Origin: CAVUFH01 sp963740835
Lineage (GTDB): Bacteria; Actinomycetota; Acidimicrobiia; IMCC26256; PALSA-610
Reading direction: 5' to 3'
Assembly: GCA_963740835.1 (NCBI GenBank)
Contig: CAVUFH010000002.1
Span: 186,001-250,000, forward strand
Length of the DNA: 64,000 bases
Shown here: piece by piece, positions 43,054 to 51,221 of the stretch
Layout: every line of letters begins with the position of its first letter
How positions within the stretch are numbered: position 1 is the first letter of the stretch
The notes under the pieces: model-generated
The model's input: only the letters and a program-made list of their open reading frames with translations
Databases searched by the model: none
What the model was told of the DNA's origin: nothing
Program-made: the position numbers and the translations under genes

Positions 43054-43868
43054 CCCTCGACCTCGACGCGCTGCTCGCAGCCGCGCGTACCGCCGCCCGC
43101 GCCGGCGGTGAAGTCGTCGCCGCGCACTTCGGCGCACCGCACGAGGTGCGCGAGAAGGCACCGGGCGACTGGGTGAGCTCCGCTGACCTCGCGAGCGAGG
43201 CCGCGGTGCGCGAGATCCTCGTACGGACCACCGGCATCCCGGTGCACGGTGAGGAGGAAGGCGGCGAGCGGGCGGCCACCGAGTGGCTGGTCGACCCGCT
43301 CGACGGCACCGCGAACTTCGTCCACGGCCTCGACGCGGTCGGTGTGTCCATCGGCCTCGTCGAACACGGCACTCCCGTCGTCGGTGTCGTGCACGCGCCG
43401 CTGCTCCCGACGTACGACGGCCGGCTCGGACGCACCTACTGGGCGACCGCGGGGCGTGGAGCGTTCCGCGATGGCCGGCGCATCGCGGTGAGCAGCCGCC
43501 GGCCCGAGCAGGCGATCGTCGCCACCGGCTTCCCCTTCCGGCGCAAGCACCTGTTGCCTGAGTTCCTCGGCACCTTCGGACCGGCGCTGCACCGGTTCGA
43601 GGACATCCGCCGGGTCGGCGCCGCCAGTCTCGACCTGTGCTGGGTCGCCGAAGGCGTGTTCGACGGTTTCTTCGAGCTGCGCCTCGGTCCGTGGGACGTC
43701 GCCGCGGCCGCGATCGTGGTTCGCGAAGCCGGGGGCACGGTCACGGACTGGGACGCCGACCCGGACGCGTGGCTGGCGAGCGGCAGCATCCTTGCTGCAC
43801 CGCCCGCCGTGCACGCCGCATTGCTGGAGCTCGCTTCGCTTCGCACGCAGGTCGAATCGACGGATTGA
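43050..43868 (+). CDS. Inositol monophosphatase-family protein, copy 2
   Basis: A 272-residue IMPase-fold phosphatase, more conventional than copy 1. Motifs: VHGEEEGGERAATEWLVDPL with DGTANFVHGLDAVGVSIGL (Glu, then Asp-x-x-Asp), and LGPWDVAAAAIVVREAGGTV (third Asp). The RTYWATAGRGAF and VATGFPFRRKHL segments are typical of inositol-1-phosphatase/SuhB. The GTG start overlaps the copy 1 stop by four bases. Its placement in a molybdoenzyme operon is unusual; a PAP or inositol phosphate role is possible but unsupported. Confidence 0.88.
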   Translation: MTLDLDALLAAARTAARAGGEVVAAHFGAPHEVREKAPGDWVSSADLASEAAVREILVRTTGIPVHGEEEGGERAATEWLVDPLDGTANFVHGLDAVGVSIGLVEHGTPVVGVVHAPLLPTYDGRLGRTYWATAGRGAFRDGRRIAVSSRRPEQAIVATGFPFRRKHLLPEFLGTFGPALHRFEDIRRVGAASLDLCWVAEGVFDGFFELRLGPWDVAAAAIVVREAGGTVTDWDADPDAWLASGSILAAPPAVHAALLELASLRTQVESTD

Positions 43869-43869
43869 C

Positions 43870-44289
43870 CCAGCTCGCGGCGCGCCGGGTAACCCCTCCT
43901 CCGCCGCCCGTCGCCGAGTACAGGAGGCCGCAGCGGCGTTCGCGAGCGCGCTCCTCGCGCACGGCCGCCTCGAAGCGCCGTTCGAACCGGCGCTCGCGAC
44001 GTTCGGCCGGCTCGGTGCTACGCCATGGACCGCGCCGGCCCGGAAGCTGCTCGGTGACGACACGGTTGCGCCCGAGCAGGTCGAGCTGACGCGCCAGGAA
44101 CGGCAGGTGGCCGCGATCGTGGCCCGCGGCGCGACCAACCGCGAGGCCGCCGACGAGCTGTTCCTCAGCCCGCGCACGATCGACTTCCACCTGCGCAACA
44201 TCTACAAGAAGCTTCAGGTCCGCTCGCGCACCGAACTGGCCTTCCGCCTCGCTGCGCAGCACGCCGATCTGACTTCGATGGACTCGTGA
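43870..44289 (+). pseudogene. Truncated LuxR-type regulator remnant
   Basis: This 140-residue stretch reads like the C-terminus of a MalT/LAL regulator: a TPR-like helix (EAAAAFASALLAHGRLEAPF), then FGRLGATPWTAPARKLLGDD and a complete LuxR HTH (LTRQERQVAAIVARGATNRE ... LSPRTIDFHLRNIYKKLQVR). The N-terminal ATPase and TPRs are missing, and no good start codon precedes it: AGGAGG at 43920-43925 is followed by no ATG/GTG. It may be a remnant after deletion, or a frame error upstream may hide a start. A short HTH-only protein from an internal start is possible. Confidence 0.5.
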
Positions 44290-44302
44290 CGTCCGTCGCA
44301 AT

Positions 44303-44340
44303 TAAATCGCTTGACCCGTCTCCGGCCGCCGTGGTCGGAT
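44303..44340 (+). promoter_or_regulatory. Promoter of the whiB7-like gene with AT-rich upstream element
   Basis: TTGACC at 44311-44316 is a strong -35, with TCGGAT at 44335-44340 as -10 after an 18-bp spacer. A short AT-rich tract (AATTAAAT, at ~44300-44307) lies three bases before the -35. WhiB7-type proteins bind such AT-rich DNA beside the -35 together with the primary sigma factor, so this fits autoregulation. There is no other gene start within 100 bp. Confidence 0.55.
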
Positions 44341-44460
44341 AACCCTTCGGAAACAGCGCACATCCACCAACAGGTCGCGGCTTCCCCCGAGTGGGGAACC
44401 CGACCCGCCCCGATCGGAACACCCCGACCGGGCCGCCCGACCAGAAGGACCAACCGCACG

Positions 44461-44625
44461 ATGCACCGCACCTACGCACCCGAAGCCATGGGCATGGCTC
44501 TCGCGGCGCGGCCGCGCGTGCAGGCCAATGGCTCGTGCGCCCCGGTCGCGTTCTGGTCGCCGATCACGCTCGGCACGACCGACCAGAAGCACCGCCTGCC
44601 CCGCCGGACCAAGGCGTCCCCGTAG
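44461..44625 (+). CDS. 54-residue ORF, probable whiB7 leader peptide
   Basis: A short ORF, MHRTYAPEAMGMALAARPRV and onward, from ATG 44461 with AGAAGGA twelve bases upstream. It ends 27 bp before a strong intrinsic terminator (44653-44690) and 150 bp before the whiB7-like start. This arrangement matches known WhiB7/WblC leaders, where a uORF controls a Rho-independent attenuator so that ribosome-slowing drugs allow read-through. TGCCCCG at 44597-44603 (inside the uORF) can pair with CGGGGCA at 44659-44665, which would break the terminator stem. I therefore read it as a regulatory leader rather than a functional protein. Confidence 0.6.
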   Translation: MHRTYAPEAMGMALAARPRVQANGSCAPVAFWSPITLGTTDQKHRLPRRTKASP

Positions 44626-44652
44626 CAACCGAGCTACATAAGGGACTCACCA

Positions 44653-44690
44653 GGCCGCCGGGGCACCACCCCCGAGCGGCCTTTTTGTTT
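44653..44690 (+). terminator. Intrinsic terminator (attenuator) in whiB7 leader
   Basis: GGCCGCCGGGG at 44653-44663 pairs with CCCCG-A-GCGGCC at 44670-44681 (11 bp with one bulged A), loop CACCAC, followed by TTTTTG and TTT. It is the best classical terminator in the window and lies between the leader ORF and whiB7, so it must be read through for whiB7 expression. Confidence 0.85.
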
Positions 44691-44775
44691 GCCGGAAATC
44701 CGACGGCACAACCGCCAAAAGGACGCTCAACCGCACACGACACGCACCATCCAGCCATGCAGGGAGAGATCGGCG

Positions 44776-45102
44776 ATGTTCGCCATCCAGGAATTCAGCA
44801 CCGTGTTCCCCGACCGGGACCCGGACTGGCAGGCAGAAGCACTCTGCGCTGACGGCACCGGCGCGCTCGTCGAGCTGTTCTTCTCGGAGCAGCTGGACGA
44901 CATTGCCGCCGCCAAGGCGTTCTGCCAGGGCTGCCCGGTGAAGGACCCGTGCCTCGCGGGTGCGCTCGAGCGGCGCGAGCCGTGGGGCGTCTGGGGCGGC
45001 GAGCTGTTCGTGAACGGCAAGGTCGTCGCCCAGAAGCGCAAGCGCGGGCGTCCACCCAAGATCCGTCCCGAAGCGGAACAGCCTGCCGCGCAGAGCGCTT
45101 GA
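44776..45102 (+). CDS. whiB7: WhiB-family Fe-S regulator, WhiB7-like
   Basis: A 108-residue WhiB protein. The four cluster cysteines are Cys24 (EALCADG), Cys50, Cys53 and Cys59 (FCQGCPVKDPCL), giving C-x(25)-C-x2-C-x5-C. The turn motif is EPWGVWGGELF and the C-terminus has an AT-hook, KRKRGRPPK (Arg90-Pro93), which is the hallmark of WhiB7. WhiB7 binds the sigma factor and activates intrinsic drug-resistance genes. It has a 5' leader with a uORF and terminator. ATG 44776 follows GGGAGAGATCGGCG. A likely transcription end lies at 45121-45165. Confidence 0.88.
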   Translation: MFAIQEFSTVFPDRDPDWQAEALCADGTGALVELFFSEQLDDIAAAKAFCQGCPVKDPCLAGALERREPWGVWGGELFVNGKVVAQKRKRGRPPKIRPEAEQPAAQSA

Positions 45103-45120
45103 GATCCGAGCGCTGAACAC

Positions 45121-45165
45121 GCGGGCCGGGGCAACGGCTCCCCCCAAACGCGAGCCCCGGCCCGC
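45121..45165 (+). terminator. Long GC hairpin after whiB7
   Basis: GCGGGCCGGGGC at 45121-45132 is perfectly matched by GCCCCGGCCCGC at 45154-45165 across a 21-base loop, 19 bp after the whiB7 stop. There is no T-run, but the 12-bp GC stem is likely to end or stabilise the transcript. Confidence 0.6.
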
Positions 45166-45230
45166 CGTGCGCGGCCCCGTTGCCATCAGACGCGAGTCCG
45201 CCGACGCCGGACGCGGCAGAATCGACCGCC

Positions 45231-46007
45231 GTGGACGTCGATCGGGCGCAGTACGAACGCGATGGATTCTTCCGGCTCGACGGGTTCGCGGATCCCGCCG
45301 TCGGCAACGGCATGCTCGTCGATGTGGTCGATGTCGCCCGCCGGGCCGCGGCGGGGGAGAACGTGGCGCCGGCATTGCCGTTGCCCGAAGCGCAGCCCGG
45401 CTTCGCGGGGACGAATCCCGAGGACCTGATCGCGAAGGTCTTCCGCCTCCACCGGCGACCGGTGTTCCGCGAGTTCCTCGAGACCGAGGGCGTCACCGAG
45501 ATCGTCGCCGGCATGCTCGGGCCCGACGTCGACTGCTTCCTCTCGCAGTTCATCTTCAAGAACCCGGGCGCGTGGGGTCAGCCCTGGCACCAGGACTCCT
45601 TCTACTTCCCGTTCGAGCCCGCCCGCCCGATCGTCGGACTCTGGCTCGCGGTCACCGAGGCGACGCTCGCGAACGGTTGCCTCCAGGTGGTTCCGGGCAG
45701 CAACCACGAACCGGTGCACGAGCACGTGCCCGACCGGCGGCCGAGCGCGAACTACGGCTACGTCGAGATCATCGATCACGCGATGGACGCCGCCGCCCCG
45801 GTGCTGATGCAGCCCGGTGACCTGCTCGTGTTCGACAGCCATCTGATGCACCGTTCCACCGACAACACCTCCGACGGCATCCGCGCCGCGATGGTGTTCC
45901 ACTGCTGCGTCGCGGGCACCGAAGACGTCGGCGGCAGCCCGACCCGCAACCTCGTCCAGGACTTCGTGCCGTTGGTGCGCGGCGGTGACGTCGTCGCCGT
46001 CGCGTAG
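45231..46007 (+). CDS. Phytanoyl-CoA dioxygenase (PhyH)-family Fe(II)/2OG oxygenase
   Basis: A 258-residue PhyH-like oxygenase. The iron ligands are His120 and Asp122 in GQPWHQDSFYFPFEP and a distal His in DSHLMHRSTDNTS (His207), followed by an Arg in GIRAAMVFHCC that would bind 2-oxoglutarate. Other parts: FIFKNPGAWGQPW and GLWLAVTEATLANGCLQVVP with GSNHEP. These enzymes hydroxylate varied small molecules. GTG 45231 is chosen; a TTG at 45180 would add 17 residues. It is not clearly part of an operon, and the substrate is unknown. Confidence 0.86.
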   Translation: MDVDRAQYERDGFFRLDGFADPAVGNGMLVDVVDVARRAAAGENVAPALPLPEAQPGFAGTNPEDLIAKVFRLHRRPVFREFLETEGVTEIVAGMLGPDVDCFLSQFIFKNPGAWGQPWHQDSFYFPFEPARPIVGLWLAVTEATLANGCLQVVPGSNHEPVHEHVPDRRPSANYGYVEIIDHAMDAAAPVLMQPGDLLVFDSHLMHRSTDNTSDGIRAAMVFHCCVAGTEDVGGSPTRNLVQDFVPLVRGGDVVAVA

Positions 46008-46029
46008 GTGTCGTGAGCGACGGCGTTTC

Positions 46030-46243
46030 GTGGGTTTCGGTAGCCCCAAACGCTTTGCGGCGTGGGAGATCGAGCACGGCATGACCCCGCGTGACTGGCC
46101 TGCGATCGGTCGTTCGGCGGGTTGTGTCTGAGCAGCCGCGAGACGTGTCGGCGAGACTTTCGCGGCCGAACACCCTCGCCGGACGGATGCAGCGCGCCGT
46201 CGACCGGTACCTGTCGCAGCCGCTCGCCGACCCGAACGGCTAG
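46030..46243 (+). pseudogene. Possible small gene with one frame interruption
   Basis: From GTG 46030 the frame reads VGFGSPKRFAAWEIEHGMTP then RDWPAIGRSAGCV and stops. In the next frame, VSEQPRDVSARLSRPNTLAG ... RAVDRYLSQPLADPNG continues to a TAG at 46241-46243. Removing one base near 46123 joins the two into about 70 residues. Both parts have protein-like composition, but no family is recognised. It is the only content in the 230 bp between the PhyH gene and the convergent lipoprotein. Confidence 0.35.
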
Positions 46244-46929
46244 GGCGACGTGAGCGTCGCGACGTCGAAGAGGGCGATGTACGCCGGCGCCGTCCCCGAG
46301 TTCCCCACATTCAGGCCGACAACCGTCGGCGTCGGTTTCCAGGTGAACGAGACGAGCGGGAGCCACGTCGCTCCGTCCAGCGACCATGACACCGTGTAGC
46401 TCGTGCCCCGACGAGTGATCCGCTGCCACTGGGCCTTCGCGCTGCCGGTGTCGTGGTCGTAGCGTTTCACGAAGCTCGGGCCGCCGTCCCACGTGCCGAC
46501 GTACAGGCGGACGTGGGAGCCGTCGCCGTCCCAGTCGGACCGGAAGTAATGGTCGGCAGACGCCTGGACGAGGGCCCCGGCGAACCGGCCGTCGTTCGTG
46601 TCGGTGTTCAGGATCTTCGTCGTGAACGTCCACGACGTCGAAGACGTGCCGGGCGATCGGGTGACCCGGAGCGAGCGGTTTACGGGCGACTTGTCCGGCC
46701 AGTTGTCGTGGTCGCGGTGCAGGCGGTCGAGGCCGGACGGGATGGCCAGATGCAGCGTCCCGCCACTCGCGGATGGGTGGCCGTCGCCGAGCGGGTCGAC
46801 CTCATGCCAGGCCGGGCTGAGCGACGTGAACGGGTCCGACCAGCTGACCGAGGTCGGGCGGACGGCGCAGGCCGTGATCACGAGCGCGCACGCGACCAGG
46901 AAGGGGGCTGCGCGAGTGGTACGGCGCAT
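46240..46929 (-). CDS. Lipoprotein with DUF1349 (concanavalin-like) domain
   Basis: A 229-residue exported lipoprotein. The signal segment PFLVACALVITACAV carries a lipobox Cys (near residue 21). The rest resembles DUF1349, a lectin/LamG-like beta sandwich: SWSDPFTSLSPAWHEVDPLG, TTKILNTDTNDGRFAGALVQ and YDHDTGSAKAQWQRITRRGT. Such domains bind sugars or accompany xylosidases. ATG 46929 gives the signal peptide at the start; an upstream in-frame ATG at 46998 would push it inside. No sugar hydrolase gene is next to it. Confidence 0.82.
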   Translation of the reverse strand: MRRTTRAAPFLVACALVITACAVRPTSVSWSDPFTSLSPAWHEVDPLGDGHPSASGGTLHLAIPSGLDRLHRDHDNWPDKSPVNRSLRVTRSPGTSSTSWTFTTKILNTDTNDGRFAGALVQASADHYFRSDWDGDGSHVRLYVGTWDGGPSFVKRYDHDTGSAKAQWQRITRRGTSYTVSWSLDGATWLPLVSFTWKPTPTVVGLNVGNSGTAPAYIALFDVATLTSP

Positions 46930-47326
46930 CCGGCCATGCTTGTCGCGGACCGAGATCGTGACCAGCCCCGCAAGCGCCGCATTCCGTGCGATGCTCACCG
47001 AGCGCCGCGAGCTGTGGCGTACCGGACGGGAGCCGCGTCCCCGCCTGCGAGGTCACCGACGATCGCCGCCGGGTCGGGCGGCGCTTCAGTTGTCCCTGGG
47101 CGGGTGGGGTGGGGTGATCGACCTGGCGCAGGCCGTGCTCCTGGACCTCCCCGGCCGTTGGAACCGCGTCGATCCCACATCGACCGCAATTCGTGTTCGC
47201 CCTCTACCCGACGGGCCTCGTCTACGAGCACGGAGCTCTTGGAACCGCCGAGAGTCCCGGCCGGACGGAACTTTTGCACCTCGGCCGGTGTGAAGATCGC
47301 AGGGGCCGGTGTGAAGATCCGAGGGG
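46930..47326. other. Intergenic region with no supported gene
   Basis: Between the lipoprotein start and the tRNA I see no coding frame with a good start or family resemblance. Frames that cross it run over the tRNA or are Arg/Pro-rich. The only structure is a pair of 16-bp direct repeats (47283-47319, listed separately). Confidence 0.5.
47283..47319. repeat. Two 16-bp direct repeats beside tRNA-Val
   Basis: GGCCGGTGTGAAGATC occurs at 47283-47298 and 47304-47319, start points 21 bp apart, and the second copy ends seven bases from the tRNA 3' end (47327). The repeats are exact. Integration sites often lie at tRNA 3' ends, but there is no integrase gene or tRNA-end duplication here. Confidence 0.6.
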
Positions 47327-47400
47327 TAGGCCCGGCCGGACTCGAACCGGCGACACCCGCCTTGTAAGGGCGGTGCTCTGACCAACTGAGCTACGGGCCT
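47327..47400 (-). tRNA. tRNA-Val (TAC anticodon)
   Basis: The minus strand reads a complete 74-base cloverleaf: acceptor AGGCCCG/CGGGCCT, D arm GCTC...GAGC with AGTTGGTCA, anticodon arm CCGCC-CTTACAA-GGCGG with anticodon TAC, and T arm GCCGG-TTCGAGT-CCGGC. Discriminator A; CCA is not encoded. Its 5' end overlaps the 3' end of the SGNH lipoprotein gene by 10 bp. Confidence 0.95.
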
Positions 47401-48080
47401 GTGGGTGGCCGGCCAGTCTCGCGCGCTGGGGTCGACCGGGCCGAGAGTTGCTCGGAGAACGCGTCGGCGACCTGTTGGTGACCGGCGCGGTCGAGATCGT
47501 CGTCGCCGACCTCCATTGCCGGGAACGTCTTGCTGCTCAGTGCGACGAGCTCGGCGCCAGTGGTCCGGGCCACGGTCGCGATCGCGGCGTTGTAGGCGGT
47601 GCGGAGGGTCGGGTCGTCGCCGTTGCGCGCGGGGATGTCGGCTACGAGAACGCGCGCGTCCGGCGTCGTCGTGAGCGCGCGGAGGAGATCGGTCATGGTT
47701 GCTCCGAATGTCGTCGCGGAGACGCCACGATCCATGTCGTTGACACCGACCCACACCAGCACGGTGTCGGGCCTGAGCTCCCGCGCGATGGGCACCTGCC
47801 GGGTCAACGCGCTGGCAACCGTCGCGTTGCCTTCCGCGGCGTTGACGAACACGGTCGCCCGCGGGAACGACTCGAGGTACACGACGCGCGGCCAGTCCTC
47901 GCGGAGCGGGTCGTCGAGCGTGTCCCCCAGCGCGTTACCGGTGCCGACGACGAGCAACGTCTGCGCGGTTCCCGCCTGCGACGGCGGCGGGCGGCCGGCG
48001 CCACCGGACCCGCCCGAGCACGCGGTCGCGACGAGCGCGCAGCCGATCGTGGCCGCGATGACGCGCGCGATCGCCCTCAC
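47391..48080 (-). CDS. SGNH/GDSL-like lipoprotein with atypical catalytic block
   Basis: A 229-residue lipoprotein with a signal and lipobox (GCALVATACSG). The fold resembles SGNH hydrolases: the GxND block is present as VLVWVGVNDMDRGVS and a C-terminal D-x-x-x-x-x-H (DDDLDRAGHQQVADAFSE) stands for block V. The block I sequence expected as GDSL reads VVGTGNALGDTL, without the serine nucleophile, so catalysis may be lost or the serine placed elsewhere. It starts at a GTG overlapping the FtsX permease stop (GTGA), so it belongs to the ABC operon. Confidence 0.75.
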   Translation of the reverse strand: MRAIARVIAATIGCALVATACSGGSGGAGRPPPSQAGTAQTLLVVGTGNALGDTLDDPLREDWPRVVYLESFPRATVFVNAAEGNATVASALTRQVPIARELRPDTVLVWVGVNDMDRGVSATTFGATMTDLLRALTTTPDARVLVADIPARNGDDPTLRTAYNAAIATVARTTGAELVALSSKTFPAMEVGDDDLDRAGHQQVADAFSEQLSARSTPARETGRPPTGP

Positions 48081-49412
48081 CGGTCGCCCATCGCCTGACG
48101 CGCCGGAAGCCGGGCCGCACGCTGCGCGGGGATGGTGCCGGCCACGAGCGCGAGGACGGTCGCGCCGGCAATCACCGCGATCACGACCGATACCGGGAGG
48201 CCGAGCGAAACGGTCGCGAGCTGCTGGCTCTCGAGGAAGCGGTTGACGACACCGGCGAGCACCTGCGCGGTGAAGTAGCCGACGATCGTGCCGACGACGC
48301 CGCCGAGGAAACCGAGCGCGCCCGCCTCCACCAAGAAGATGCGGCGTACGTCGCGGTCTGCGGCACCGATCGCCTTGAGCACGCCGATCTCACGACGCCG
48401 TTCCCGCACGGAGGCAAGCATCGCGTTGGTGATGCCGAGTGCGGCGATGGCGAGCGCGATGACGCCGATGCCCGAGAGCACGATCTCGACCACCCGTAGG
48501 TAGCGCTGCACCGATTCGATGAGTGATTCCGGCGCGCTGGTCGAGTAGCCGACATCGGTGATGCCCTGACGCACCTGCGGCACGCGGTCGAGCCCGTCCG
48601 CGACGACGAACGAGCGCGGTGTACGGCGAAGTCGGCAGGTCGAACCGGGCCGGGTCGACGCCGGCGAGCGCCCACTCGCGCGCGGCCTTGGCTTGCTGGA
48701 TCGGGACGACGAGGTCGCCGGTGCCGAGCTCCTGCGCGACGACGCCGACGATCTGCAGCCGGACCCAGCGGCCGCGGACGCGGGTTTCGCCTCCGGAGAA
48801 CGCGCGCGGTGCGCCGACCTGGATCTCGGAGCCGACCACGTCCGCCGCTCGCGCCTTCGGAAGTCCAAGCCGGCGGAGATACGCGAGGGTGACCGCGGCT
48901 TCGGTCAACGACCCGGCCTGCGGGAGCCGCCCGGAGAGGACGGCCACCGGCAGGTCGCCCGCACGCTTGAAGTCGGCGCCGACCATCGTGTCGAAGTAGG
49001 GCGCGAGCTTGCCGTCCTCGAGATCGCGGTCACGCGGATGCGCGCCGGGCAGTGGATCGGCCGGGGGCACGATGAACGCCGGGTTCGCGGTAATGGGGAC
49101 GACGGATGCGACGCCGGGCAGGCGTTCGATGCGGCGCCGCGCGGCGTCATCGATGTCGCGCGCTGCGCCCCTGGGCGGGTCGTCGCTGTCGAGGGCGCCG
49201 GGGTCCGGGGCGGCCGCAGCGACTTCGATGCCGGCAAGGGGTCCGCCGTTGCTCACCTGGTCGAGCACGCGCCGTTGGGCGGCCGTGCTCGCGATCAACA
49301 GCGACGAGAGCAGCGCAGCCGCGAGCCCGACCGCCAGCACCGTCAGCACCGCGCGACCCAGGCGGCGCCCGATGCTGCGCGACGCCAGCGTGATCGCGTC
49401 GAGCCAGCTCAT
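48077..49412 (-). CDS. FtsX-family ABC permease (frame-interrupted)
   Basis: About 444 residues if one extra base near 48617 is removed. The N-terminal part has SIGRRLGRAVLTVLAVGLAA and a MacB-like extracellular domain (to ~residue 260). The C-terminal part has RSFVVADGLDRVPQVRQGIT, then helix-rich segments IALAIAALGITNAMLASVRE and GFLGGVVGTIVGYFTAQVLA, ending RAARLPARQAMGDR. It is the membrane partner of the ATPase at 49409-50137, which it follows with an ATGA overlap. The likely job is export or extraction of a lipid or peptide. The single interruption fits the +1 pattern of the region. Confidence 0.82.
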
Positions 49413-50137
49413 GCGGCGACGCGGCCGTTGCGCAGGTGGAGGATCCGGTTGGCGCCGGCCGCGACCGCGTCGTCGTGGGTGACCAGCAACAACGTGCAGT
49501 TGTGTTCTGCGGGCAACCGGCCGAGGACGTCGAGCACGAGCTCCGTCGACTGCGCGTCGAGGTTGCCGGTGGGTTCGTCGGCGAGGACGACGCGCGGCGT
49601 GTTCGCGAGGGCGCGCGCGATCGCGACGCGCTGGTTCTCGCCGCCGCTCAACGCGTGCGGTCGGTGGTCGACGCGCGCCTCGAGCCCGACCGCGGCGAGC
49701 AGTTCACGCGCCCGGGCGCGCCGTTGCAAACGGCGGGTCCCGCCCAGCGTGAGCGCGAGTTCGACGTTCTCGAGGGCAGTGAGCTGGCCGAGCAGACCGA
49801 AGTCCTGGAACACGAACCCGACGGTCTCGCGCCGGAACGCGGCGAGCTCGTTGCTCGACATCGCGTCGAGGGCGCGGCCCGCGACCTCGATCGAACCGGC
49901 CTGCGGTGCTTCGAGCCCGCCGAGCAGCGAGAGCAGTGTGGTCTTGCCCGAGCCCGAGGAACCCATGATCGCGACGATCTGGCCGCGCCCGATCGCGCAG
50001 GTCACGCCGTCGAGCACGGTGAGCGCCCCGGCTGCGCTCTCGTAGACGTGGCGCAGGTCGCGGACGCGAATTTCAGGGGTGGCATCGGAACTCGCTGGCG
50101 CATCGGGAGCGCCGGTATCGGCGTCAGGCGCCGGCAT
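49409..50137 (-). CDS. ABC transporter ATP-binding protein (LolD/MacB type)
   Basis: A 242-residue ATPase. Walker A: AIMGSSGSGKTTLLSLLGGL. Q-loop: FVFQDFGLLGQLTALENVEL. Signature: HALSGGENQRVAIARALANT. Walker B: RVVLADEPTGNLDAQSTELV. H-loop: LLVTHDDAVAA. ATG 50137 follows the (interrupted) epimerase gene, and the stop overlaps the FtsX start (ATGA). LolD/MacB-type ATPases pair with FtsX permeases to power envelope transport. It should serve the adjacent permease and lipoprotein. Confidence 0.92.
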   Translation of the reverse strand: MPAPDADTGAPDAPASSDATPEIRVRDLRHVYESAAGALTVLDGVTCAIGRGQIVAIMGSSGSGKTTLLSLLGGLEAPQAGSIEVAGRALDAMSSNELAAFRRETVGFVFQDFGLLGQLTALENVELALTLGGTRRLQRRARARELLAAVGLEARVDHRPHALSGGENQRVAIARALANTPRVVLADEPTGNLDAQSTELVLDVLGRLPAEHNCTLLLVTHDDAVAAGANRILHLRNGRVAA

Positions 50138-51221
50138 GGATCGGAGTCTGCGCGACGCTCGTCGCGAAGAGATGCGCGCGCGAACTCGCGCACACCGGTC
50201 GCGAAGTCGACCTCGGCACGGAAGCCGATCGACGTGTGCCGCGCGCGCCGGTGACGCGAACACGTGGCGCACGTCGCCCGCGCGCCAGTCACCCGTGACG
50301 ACGGGGGTCGGGGCCGAGGGGCCCGCGGCGTCCGCCAGCTCGCCGCGAGGTCCAGCACCGACCGCGGGTTTCCAGTCGCGACGTTGAGGGGCCCCGAATA
50401 GGGCGGGTCAGCCGTGAGCGCGAGGACGTTGGCGCGTGCGACGTCCCGCACATGGACGAAGTCGCGGCGCTGGCCGCCATCCTCGAACACGCGGGGCGCA
50501 GCGCCATGCTCGAGCGCGCTGCGGAAGATGCTGGCTACGCCGGCATACGGCGTGTCGCGTGGCATCCCCGACCCGTAGACGTTGTGGTAGCGGAGTGCAG
50601 TCACCGCGCTCGGCGCGTGTTCCCGGGCGTAAGCGTTGCACAGATGTTCTTGGTGCAACTTCGTCGCCGCATAGACGTTGCGGGGATCGAGCGGCGCGTC
50701 CTCGGAGACCGGCTCCGCGGTGAGCGGGGCTCCGCAGCAGGGGCACGGTGGTTCGTAGTGCCCGGCATCGAGCTGCTCGGTCAGTCGCGGACCCGGCCGG
50801 ACGACGTCGTGTCGATCACAGCGATAGCGGCCCTCGCCGTACACGACCATGCTGCTCGCGAGCACGATGCGACCACAGAAGGCGCGCGCGTGCAGTGCCG
50901 CGAGGAGCTGCGCGGTCGCAAGATCGTTGTGGTGTGCGTACGCGGGCGCGTCGGCGAAGTCGACGCCGAGCCCGACCATCGCGGCTTGATGACAGACCGC
51001 GTCGACACCGGCGACGACCTCGCCGCGCGACACCGGGGTCGGCGAGGTCACCCCACACGTACTCCACGTCGGTGCGGAGGCGCGCCGGCGGACCCGCGTG
51101 GGCGGCGGGATGGAGGGCATCGACGACGCGCACCTCATGACCGGCGCCGCGCAGCTGGTCGACGATCTGCGTACCGATGAACCCGACGCCACCGGTCACG
51201 AGGACCCGCGGACGCGTTCAT
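50124..51221 (-). CDS. NAD-dependent sugar epimerase/dehydratase (several frame interruptions)
   Basis: The sequence gives an extended SDR epimerase of about 360 residues in pieces of changing frame. VTGGVGFIGTQIVDQLRGAG is the Rossmann start; VDAVCHQAAMVGLGVDFADA, VYGEGRYRCDR and NVYAATKLHQEHLCNAYARE (the Tyr-x-x-x-Lys pair) are the active-site region. The segment PCPCCGAPLTAEPVSEDAPL has an unusual Cys-x-Cys-Cys insert. SIGFRAEVDFATGVREFARA is the C-terminus. Frame changes fall near 51205, 51030, 50340 and 50225. ATG 51221 overlaps the histidine kinase stop. The substrate is probably a nucleotide sugar. The 3' limit is uncertain. Confidence 0.78.

Noticed and set aside
47193..47381. Short plus-strand frame ending inside the tRNA.
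   Set aside because: It crosses the tRNA-Val body and the direct repeats, and shows no protein-like pattern.
47283..47400. Phage or integrative-element attachment site at the tRNA.
   Set aside because: No integrase, excisionase or phage gene is in the window, and the repeats do not copy the tRNA end.
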